Part shown: positions 1 to 5,439 of the stretch, in pieces
How positions within the stretch are numbered: position 1 is the first letter of the stretch
Layout of the letters: each line of letters starts with the position of its first letter
Source of the DNA: an uncultured Treponema sp.
GTDB lineage: Bacteria > Spirochaetota > Spirochaetia > Treponematales > Treponemataceae
Assembly (NCBI GenBank): GCA_905372345.1
Contig: CAJPPE010000136.1
Coordinates: 1 to 5,439, forward strand
Direction: 5' to 3'
DNA length: 5,439 nucleotides
Position numbers and translations under genes: made by a program
The notes under the pieces: generated by a model
Seen by the model: only the letters and a program-made list of their open reading frames with translations
The model's database searches: none
Told to the model about the DNA's origin: nothing

Positions 1-444
1 TTTGAAATTTCCGCCCTAAAGGATAAGGGCATAAACGAAATTCTTTCCCTCCTCATAGAAATCCTCCCCGAAGGAGAAGCCCTATACCCAGAAGACATCT
101 ACACGGATCAGGATGTAGTCTTTAGGATTACGGAGATTATAAGGGAACAGGCCATTCTTCACACAAGGGAAGAAATTCCTCACGCCCTCTATACAGGGGT
201 AGAAGATGCCGAAATGCGTAAAAACGGCAAAGAGCTTTGGGTGAGAGCTTTCCTCTATGTCGAAAAAGAAAGCCAAAAGGCTATGCTAATAGGCAAGGGA
301 GCAGCCGTAATTAAGAGCATAAGGATAAAATCTATGGCCGAACTGCGTAAAATTTTCCCCTACAAGGTTCAATTGGATCTTCAAGTCCGAGTAAATAAAA
401 ACTGGCGGCAAAAAGATAATATTATAAAAAAAATCTCGTATTAA
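1..444 (+). CDS. era: GTPase Era, C-terminal part (5' end outside window)
   Basis: Era is a Ras-like GTPase with a KH domain that binds near the 3' end of 16S rRNA and helps mature the 30S ribosomal subunit. Reading frame 1 is open from the first base to a TAA at 442-444 and gives 147 residues, about half of the family's usual length of roughly 300. The fragment opens at the G5 guanine-binding motif (ISALK, residues 3-7). It then shows the Era-typical linker and KH region: YP at 29-30, EIIREQ at 45-50, IPH at 59-61, and a type II KH core with VEKESQK at 87-93, IGKGA at 97-101 and VRVNKNWR at 129-136. The Walker A and switch regions lie left of the window. One oddity is that the KH GXXG loop reads GKGA, and the Gly usual a few residues later is Arg (IRIK). 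The first in-frame ATG, at 214, is internal and not the start. The gene converges on purH with a 6-bp gap. Family assignment is firm; only the N-terminus is unseen. Confidence 0.93.
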   Translation, partial: FEISALKDKGINEILSLLIEILPEGEALYPEDIYTDQDVVFRITEIIREQAILHTREEIPHALYTGVEDAEMRKNGKELWVRAFLYVEKESQKAMLIGKGAAVIKSIRIKSMAELRKIFPYKVQLDLQVRVNKNWRQKDNIIKKISY

Positions 445-455
445 AAATTTCTAAT
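440..455. other. AT-rich imperfect palindrome covering the era and purH stop codons
   Basis: The 16 bases attaaaaatttctaat form an inverted repeat with one mismatched pair (444/451), which would be a T-G wobble in minus-strand RNA. It contains the era stop (442-444) and the purH stop (451-453). Read on the minus strand it is followed, after six bases, by eight T residues (433-426), so it might act as a weak terminator for the purH transcript. It has no G-C pairs and almost no loop, so a stable hairpin is doubtful. No T run follows it on the plus strand. Confidence 0.3.
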
Positions 456-2052
456 GCTTAAAATGCCTTATACCTGTTACCAGCATGGCCATTCCGTGTT
501 TGTTACATTCTTCGATGCTTAAGTCATCACGGATTGAGCCCCCTGGCTGGATTACGGCTTTTATGCCGGCCTTGGCTGCTTCCTCGATTGTGTCGGGAAA
601 GGGGAAAAAAGCATCGGAGGCTAGGACAGAGTTTTTAACTCTTTCGCCGGCTCTTTCGATGGCTTGGCGGGCTGCATCTACCCTGTTGGGCTGACCGCAG
701 CCTATGCCGACGGAACAAAAACCTTTTTGGGGATTTGACAGGTCGATCGGGGCAGCGAGCAAAATGGCATTGGATTTAACCATAGTACAGGCCTTCATAG
801 CAAATTGTAAAAGAGACCTTTCTAAAGGCTCAGCTTTTCTTTCCGCTGCGTCTTTATATTCCGTACCTTCAGGGTCTCCCAAGTCTTTTTCTTGCTTTAA
901 AAAGCCGCCCAAGACAGACTTATATTCATACGGCTCTTTTTCTTGAAGAATGGGAGCTTCGATTAAGCGTAAGTTTTTTTTGCCGGATAAAAGTTCTTTT
1001 GCTTCTTCGGTAAAAAGAGGAGCTATGATGCACTCAACAAATAAGGTTCCAAGGGCTTCAACGGAAGCCTTATCGAAGGGACGGTTTAAGGCGATTATAC
1101 TTCCAAAGGCCGAAACGGGATCGCAGTCGATGGCAGCCCTTAAAGCAAGAGAAACTTCCGAATCAGGGGAAGCGGAGGAAGAGTTTTTTAAAGGTTCTTC
1201 ATTTATTTCGGCAAGGCCGCAGGGGGTAAGGTGTTTTACCACAACGGCCGCAGGTTTTGTAAACATAGAAACTGCCCTCCACGCAGCGTCGGCATCGAGG
1301 ATATTGTTATAGGAAAGAGCCTTTCCCTGTAAGACCTTTCCTCCCAAGGGGCCGGACTTAGGCTCGTTTGTATAGAGCCAAGCCTTTTGATGAGGGTTTT
1401 CCCCGTAACGCAAATCCTGCCCGGGATAAGCACAGAGGGTAAGAGAGGTCTTTTCTTCCATACCTTCGCTAAGCCGGCTTAGCCCGCTAAGCCAAGAAGT
1501 TATTGCAGCATCGTAGCGGGTACAAAGGTCAAAGGCCTTTATTGCCAATCTTTTGCGTAAGGAAAGAGAAATCTCTCCAGTCTTTTCAATTTCGGAAGAA
1601 ACTTCGTCATAGTCGGCAGGGTTGCAGATAACTGTAACGCGGGAATAGTTTTTTGCGGCAGCCCTTAAAAGAGCTACACCGCCTATGTCTATGTTTTCGA
1701 TACAATCGCTTTCAGTTGAATCGGGGGAATTAATAGTTTTTTCAAAGGGGTATAGGTTGGCTATTACAATGTCGATGCCGCTAAAGCCGAGCGATTTTAG
1801 CTCTGCCCTATCCTCTTCGGTATCGCGGGCTAAAATCCCGCCATGAATCATAGGGTGAAGAGTTTTAACCCTCCCGCCTAAAATTTCAGGAGAAGATGTG
1901 TATTCCGAAACTTCTTTTACTTTAATACCGGCCTCTTGTAAGGCCTTAGCCGTTCCTCCTGAGGCAATAAAATCATAACCTGCCGCTTTTAAGCGGGATG
2001 CAAAATCCTTTAAACCAGTCTTATCGGAAACCGATGCCAATACCAATCCCAT
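451..2052 (-). CDS. purH: Bifunctional AICAR formyltransferase / IMP cyclohydrolase PurH
   Basis: This cytosolic enzyme carries out the last two steps of de novo purine synthesis: AICAR is formylated by 10-formyl-tetrahydrofolate to FAICAR, which is then cyclised to IMP. The 533-residue protein is close to the usual length. The N-terminal MGS-like cyclohydrolase domain (about 1-190) has GRVKTLHP at 60-67, NLYPF at 99-103, IDIGG at 121-125 and AAAKN at 131-135. These place Lys63, Tyr101, Asp122 and Lys134 where the human enzyme has Lys66, Tyr104, Asp125 and Lys137. The transformylase domain (about 205-533) has RYGENPHQKA at 215-224, LSYNNILDADAAWR at 246-259, the catalytic Lys-His pair at 273-274, DPVSAFG at 311-317, VKSNAI at 425-430 and the typical ending TGIRHFKH. 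A Ser-rich insertion near 282-300 is not in the short bacterial consensus I recall. The ATG start gives the usual N-terminus leading into SVSDKTGL and is preceded by GGAG at good spacing. It lies 19 nt after the purN stop, probably last in the operon. Confidence 0.97.
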   Translation of the reverse strand: MGLVLASVSDKTGLKDFASRLKAAGYDFIASGGTAKALQEAGIKVKEVSEYTSSPEILGGRVKTLHPMIHGGILARDTEEDRAELKSLGFSGIDIVIANLYPFEKTINSPDSTESDCIENIDIGGVALLRAAAKNYSRVTVICNPADYDEVSSEIEKTGEISLSLRKRLAIKAFDLCTRYDAAITSWLSGLSRLSEGMEEKTSLTLCAYPGQDLRYGENPHQKAWLYTNEPKSGPLGGKVLQGKALSYNNILDADAAWRAVSMFTKPAAVVVKHLTPCGLAEINEEPLKNSSSASPDSEVSLALRAAIDCDPVSAFGSIIALNRPFDKASVEALGTLFVECIIAPLFTEEAKELLSGKKNLRLIEAPILQEKEPYEYKSVLGGFLKQEKDLGDPEGTEYKDAAERKAEPLERSLLQFAMKACTMVKSNAILLAAPIDLSNPQKGFCSVGIGCGQPNRVDAARQAIERAGERVKNSVLASDAFFPFPDTIEEAAKAGIKAVIQPGGSIRDDLSIEECNKHGMAMLVTGIRHFKH

Positions 2053-2060
2053 AATCTTCT

Positions 2061-2064
2061 CTCC
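2061..2064 (-). promoter_or_regulatory. Ribosome binding site of purH
   Basis: On the minus strand GGAG stands eight bases before the purH ATG, within the 19-nt purN-purH gap. The spacing supports the start at 2052. Another ATG at 2065-2063 in this gap is out of frame with purH. Confidence 0.6.
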
Positions 2065-2071
2065 ATGCTTA

Positions 2072-2656
2072 TCAAACCTTTGATAAAAATTTTAGCGTTT
2101 TTATTACAAGGGCATGTTCCGCCTCATGCACCCTTTTTTCAAAATCTTCAAACCTGTCTCCCTTAAAAACCGGAACTTCCTCAGTAAAAATTACAGGCCC
2201 CGAATCTACTCCTTCATCCGGGACAAAGTGGGTCATAATCCCGCAGCGTGAGATTTCCCCCTTCATAAAGGCTTCGTACTGCCTTTCGATAGCCGCCAGC
2301 CCCGGAAATGTTCCGGGCAGGGCAGGATGAAGATTTATAAGCCTATCCTTAAACGAAGATATAAAGCTGTCAGTTAAAATTCTCATCCAGCCTAATAACA
2401 AAACATAATCGGGCTTAAACTCCTTAACCTTTTCGGCAAGGAGAGCATCATATTCATTTCGAGATGAGCCTTTTTTAAAAGGAAGATAAATAGTCTTTAT
2501 TCCCTCCCTTTCGGCACGGCTGAGGGCAAAAGCTTCTTTTTTGTTTGAAACCACAGCCTCAATCTTATAATCAATGGAGCCGTTTTTTATTCCGTCAATT
2601 ACGGCTTGAAGATTAGACCCGTTTCCCGAAACCAGCACCGCAAGTTTTTTTTTCAT
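2072..2656 (-). CDS. purN: Phosphoribosylglycinamide formyltransferase PurN
   Basis: PurN transfers a formyl group from 10-formyl-tetrahydrofolate to glycinamide ribonucleotide, the third step of de novo purine synthesis, in the cytosol. From the ATG at 2656 the protein is 194 residues, slightly shorter than the E. coli enzyme as I recall it. It starts MKKKLAVLVSGNGSNLQ, matching the family's first strand and phosphate-binding loop (SGNGSNL, 10-16). The core motif LGWMRIL (about 88-94) is followed by INLHPALPGTFPG, which supplies Asn108 and His110, and by HFVPDEGVDSGPVI, which supplies Asp151. These correspond to the catalytic Asn106, His108 and Asp144 of E. coli. All catalytic residues are present, so it should be active. 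The frame also opens at a TTG (2668-2666) that abuts the secA stop and would add MEFG. I prefer the ATG because it has a GGAA at usual spacing and gives the canonical N-terminus. It lies 12 nt after secA and 19 nt before purH. PurT, the formate-using alternative, is excluded by length and motifs. Confidence 0.95.
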   Translation of the reverse strand: MKKKLAVLVSGNGSNLQAVIDGIKNGSIDYKIEAVVSNKKEAFALSRAEREGIKTIYLPFKKGSSRNEYDALLAEKVKEFKPDYVLLLGWMRILTDSFISSFKDRLINLHPALPGTFPGLAAIERQYEAFMKGEISRCGIMTHFVPDEGVDSGPVIFTEEVPVFKGDRFEDFEKRVHEAEHALVIKTLKFLSKV

Positions 2657-2662
2657 TCCAAA

Positions 2663-2666
2663 TTCC
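2663..2666 (-). promoter_or_regulatory. Weak ribosome binding site of purN
   Basis: GGAA on the minus strand sits six bases before the ATG at 2656, between the secA stop and purN. It partly covers the alternative TTG codon and so favours the ATG as the start. A GGA directly next to the ATG is too close to serve. The match is short, so translation may also depend on ribosomes finishing secA just upstream (inference). Confidence 0.45.
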
Positions 2667-2668
2667 AA

Positions 2669-5437
2669 TTACCCGTTTTTTCCGCAGCAGTGTTTGTATT
2701 TTTTTCCGCTGCCGCAGGGACATGGATCGTTCCTTCCGACCTTGGGAACGGTACGCACAACCTGAGCATTTTCAGGACGGCTTCGTGCAGAAAGGGCTGT
2801 AGGCCCCATTCCCTGACCTGAACCTGAAAAACTTCCCATTGAGTTGTGCTGGGCATTTCCCTGAATGGAACGCATTTGGCGTGAAGCATGGGCTTCTTCT
2901 TCCGTGCTGATTTGAACACGGACAAGACGTGAGGCTATTTCGATTCTTATATCGTCAAGCATGGAATAAAAAATATCGAAGCCTTCAAGTTTGTATTCGG
3001 TTAAAGGATTTTTTTGTCCGTAGGAGCGAAGATAAACGGCTTCGCGCAAGGACTCCAAATTTTCAAGATGGTCGAGCCATTTTTTGTCGATAGCCTGCAA
3101 GTATTGATAGCGGATAAACATGTTCAGATTTTCTTTACCTGCAAGAGCTTCTTTTTCTTTAAGTTCCTTTGTAAAATGCTCTACAAATTCGTTTATCTCT
3201 TCTTCATGATTCTTTTTGTCGATATTTGCAAAATCTTCTTCGGTCAGAGTATAGGAAAACTTTTCTCTAAAGATATCTTTTATAAGCCGGGCTCTTTCTT
3301 CTTTTTCGGCCTTTGAGCTTGAACTATACTCATCGAATTTTTCGCTTATAAATTCTTCAAGGGTTGCGTAAATACGCTCGATAAGATTTTCGTCTGCAAG
3401 AATTGCATTTCGCTGCTCATAGATAAAGGAGCGCTGTTCGTTCAGTACATCGTCATATTCCAACAAATGTTTTCGAATATCGAAGTTGCGGTTTTCTACC
3501 TTTGTCTGAGCCTTTTCGATGCTCTTATTTATCCAAGGATGCTCGATGGGCTCCCCTGCCCTCATTCCTATCTTGGACATAACATTTTTTAAGTTTTCGC
3601 CTCCGAAAAGCCTCATCAGGTCATCATCGAGGGAAAGGAAGAATTTGGAGCGTCCCGGATCTCCTTGACGTCCCGAACGGCCTCGAAGCTGATTATCGAT
3701 TCGGCGGCTTTCATGGCGCTCCGTACCTATTACATAAAGGCCTCCGAGTTCTTTTACCTCATTATAGTCGCTTTGCCATTTTGCATATTCTTCGGCAAGA
3801 ACTTTTTCATAATAATCGGGATTAGGATTTGTGCCCGTGCGTTTTTTAGCCCTCATTTCGGGACTTCCTCCCAGCTTAATATCCGTACCTCGTCCCGCCA
3901 TATTGGTGGCTATGGTAACGGAACCCTTTGCTCCGGCTTCTGCAATTATAAGAGCTTCCCTCTCGTGATTTTTGGCATTTAAAACCTCGTGTCTTACACC
4001 TCTTTTTGTTAAGAGTTTTGAAATAAGCTCGGATTTTTCGATAGAAACCGTACCTACGAGGACGGGCTGACCACTCTTATAAGCCTCGTTTATTTCGGTA
4101 CAAAGGGCTTCAAATTTATCGTTTTCGTTTAGGTAGATTACATCGTGTTCATCTTTTCGGGCAACGGGGAGGTTTGTCGGGATAACGACAACATCCAAGT
4201 TATAAATCTTTGTAAACTCTACGGCTTCCGTATCTGCCGTACCGGTCATGCCGGAAAGTTTATCGTACATTCTAAAAAAGTTTTGGAATGTAATGGTCGC
4301 AAGGGTTCTGTTCCTTTGAGCTATTTTAATATGCTCCTTAGCTTCAATAGCCTGATGGAGCCCGTCCGAATAACGGCGGCCCTCTAAAACACGGCCCGTG
4401 AACTCGTCTACTATCTGTACCTGACCGTCTTGAATAACATAGTCCACATCAATATGGAAAAGAATATGAGCCCTTACCGATTGGGTAAAGTAGTGAATAT
4501 ATTCAAAGTTTTCTTCATCAAAGAGGTTTCCGCTTTTGATAAGTCCCTGCTTTTGAAGGATATCCTGAATGTGGAGCATACCTGAATCGGTAAAAGAAAC
4601 CCTCTTGCTCTTTTCGTCTATCGTATAGTCTCCGATAACCTCTTCTCCCTCAAGCTCATTCGGATATTCGCCCGTCTCGGGATTTTTTTCGACTTCTTTT
4701 AATTGACCTATGAGGCGGTCAACCTCAAAAAAGCGCATTGTATCGTCTTCGGCAGCCCCCGAAATAATCAAGGGAGTTCTAGCCTCGTCTATCAAAATAG
4801 AGTCGATTTCGTCTACTATTGCAAAAGAAAATTCTCTTTGGGTCTTGTCCTTGAGCCTCATCTGCATATTGTCGCGGAGGTAATCAAAGCCGAACTCGTT
4901 ATTGGTACCGTAGGTTATATCGCAGTTATATTCTATACGGCGGGCATCGTTTTCCATATTGGAAAGAATAACGCCGACACTTACACTCAGATAAGAATAA
5001 ACGGGTCTCATCCAATCGGCATCCCGTTCTGCAAGGTAATCGTTTACAGTTACAATATGAACACCCTTCCCTGTAAGGCTGTTTAAGTAGGCGGCGGCAA
5101 CGCTCATAAGGGTCTTACCTTCACCCGTTTTCATTTCAACAATCTTACCGGAATGAAGAACAAGGGAACCTAAAATCTGAACATCGTAGGGACGCTCTCC
5201 CAAGATACGTCTGGCTGCTTCCCGTGCAAGGGCAAAGGCTTCGGGGATAAAAGAATCCAAGGGTTCCCCTTTTTGATAGCGTTCCCTAAACTCATCCGTT
5301 TTTGCCTTAAACTCCTCCTCGGAAAGAGAAAGAGCCCAAGCCTCTTTTTCGTTTATTTTGTGTAAAATCGGAAGCATGGCCTTAATATCCCGCTCATGCT
5401 TTGAACCGAAAAGAATTTTAATTATAGAATCTAACAT
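2669..5437 (-). CDS. secA: Preprotein translocase ATPase SecA, complete
   Basis: SecA is the motor that uses ATP to push unfolded preproteins through the SecYEG channel at the inner membrane. The 922-residue protein is full length. The first nucleotide-binding domain has Walker A MKTGEGKT at 102-109 (Lys108) and the DEAD-type box [15 protein letters not shown] at 208-222 (Asp209, Glu210). The preprotein cross-linking region follows (about 227-375), with DEFTGR at 344-349. Then come the helicase motifs: TGTA at 398-401, GRGTDI at 515-520 and the arginine-finger segment [10 protein letters not shown] at 586-595. The scaffold and wing domains include WLDHLE (787-792) and [10 protein letters not shown] (803-812). 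After a Gly/Ser/Gln-rich linker (about 846-895) the protein ends in a zinc-binding tail with Cys906, Cys908, Cys917 and Cys918, the region that binds SecB or ribosomes in other bacteria. The ATG fits the family's N-terminus ([19 protein letters not shown]). Its ribosome binding site and promoter lie beyond the right edge, since only two bases remain. It is probably the first gene seen of a secA-purN-purH transcript. Confidence 0.98.
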   Translation of the reverse strand: MLDSIIKILFGSKHERDIKAMLPILHKINEKEAWALSLSEEEFKAKTDEFRERYQKGEPLDSFIPEAFALAREAARRILGERPYDVQILGSLVLHSGKIVEMKTGEGKTLMSVAAAYLNSLTGKGVHIVTVNDYLAERDADWMRPVYSYLSVSVGVILSNMENDARRIEYNCDITYGTNNEFGFDYLRDNMQMRLKDKTQREFSFAIVDEIDSILIDEARTPLIISGAAEDDTMRFFEVDRLIGQLKEVEKNPETGEYPNELEGEEVIGDYTIDEKSKRVSFTDSGMLHIQDILQKQGLIKSGNLFDEENFEYIHYFTQSVRAHILFHIDVDYVIQDGQVQIVDEFTGRVLEGRRYSDGLHQAIEAKEHIKIAQRNRTLATITFQNFFRMYDKLSGMTGTADTEAVEFTKIYNLDVVVIPTNLPVARKDEHDVIYLNENDKFEALCTEINEAYKSGQPVLVGTVSIEKSELISKLLTKRGVRHEVLNAKNHEREALIIAEAGAKGSVTIATNMAGRGTDIKLGGSPEMRAKKRTGTNPNPDYYEKVLAEEYAKWQSDYNEVKELGGLYVIGTERHESRRIDNQLRGRSGRQGDPGRSKFFLSLDDDLMRLFGGENLKNVMSKIGMRAGEPIEHPWINKSIEKAQTKVENRNFDIRKHLLEYDDVLNEQRSFIYEQRNAILADENLIERIYATLEEFISEKFDEYSSSSKAEKEERARLIKDIFREKFSYTLTEEDFANIDKKNHEEEINEFVEHFTKELKEKEALAGKENLNMFIRYQYLQAIDKKWLDHLENLESLREAVYLRSYGQKNPLTEYKLEGFDIFYSMLDDIRIEIASRLVRVQISTEEEAHASRQMRSIQGNAQHNSMGSFSGSGQGMGPTALSARSRPENAQVVRTVPKVGRNDPCPCGSGKKYKHCCGKNG

Positions 5438-5439
5438 AT

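Noticed and set aside
82..276. 64-codon minus-strand frame opposite era
   Set aside because: It is antisense to the conserved linker and KH region of Era, with no ribosome site or family features.
950..1312. 120-codon open frame on the plus strand inside purH
   Set aside because: It lies wholly antisense to a conserved part of PurH and reads as low-complexity Ser/Ala/Lys sequence with no family resemblance. It is a by-product of purH codon use.
2053..2071. Possible promoter or riboswitch before purH
   Set aside because: The gap is only 19 nt and holds just a Shine-Dalgarno sequence. There is no room for a purine riboswitch, and I saw no -35/-10 pair in the end of purN.
2653..2925. 90-codon minus-strand frame overlapping the end of secA and the start of purN
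   Set aside because: It uses another frame through the SecA linker and zinc tail, and has no homology that I recognise.
3014..3316. Hydrophobic, Phe-rich 100-codon plus-strand frame that could look like a small membrane protein
   Set aside because: The Phe runs are the complement of the Lys/Glu-rich helices of SecA (GAA/AAA read as TTC/TTT), so the hydrophobicity is an artefact.
4703..5086. 127-codon open frame on the plus strand inside secA
   Set aside because: It is antisense to the DEAD-box and Walker A region of SecA, shows no recognisable domain, and has no clear ribosome binding site. I treat it as a shadow.
1..5439. Undescribed defence, mobile or CRISPR-like system
   Set aside because: Nearly every base is accounted for by four conserved housekeeping genes. 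There are no direct repeats, integrase or transposase remnants, or orphan ORFs to support one.

Overview
This 5.4 kb window is ordinary, gene-dense, AT-leaning bacterial chromosome. It carries the 3' half of era on the plus strand, facing a compact three-gene minus-strand block, secA-purN-purH. The proteins look spirochaetal, and I would guess a Treponema of the T. denticola type from the overall feel of SecA, PurH and Era. That is recognition from memory, not a search result, so treat the genus as likely and the species as open.

Layout. Positions 1-444 (+) are the C-terminal 147 residues of the GTPase Era, cut by the left window edge just at its G5 motif. Only six bases separate the era stop from the purH stop. 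Positions 451-2052 (-) are the bifunctional purine enzyme PurH. Positions 2072-2656 (-) are the glycinamide ribonucleotide formyltransferase PurN. Positions 2669-5437 (-) are a complete SecA translocase ATPase, whose ATG lies two bases from the right edge. The gaps are 12 nt (secA to purN) and 19 nt (purN to purH), so the three minus-strand genes are almost certainly one transcript in the order secA, purN, purH. Its promoter would lie upstream of secA, outside the window. No non-coding stretch exceeds about 20 bases, and I saw no RNA gene, mobile element, CRISPR array or riboswitch.

How the genes fit together. PurN and PurH are the two 10-formyl-tetrahydrofolate-using steps of de novo purine synthesis: PurN does step 3, and PurH does the last two steps to IMP. 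Their pairing makes metabolic sense. Their attachment behind secA, an export gene, is probably transcriptional convenience rather than shared function. Era is a separate ribosome-assembly gene on the opposite strand.

I do not see a novel biological system here. The points most worth a second look are a degenerate GXXG loop in Era's KH domain, the secA-purN-purH linkage, a Ser-rich insertion in PurH, and the 6-bp tail-to-tail junction of era and purH with a palindrome covering both stop codons.
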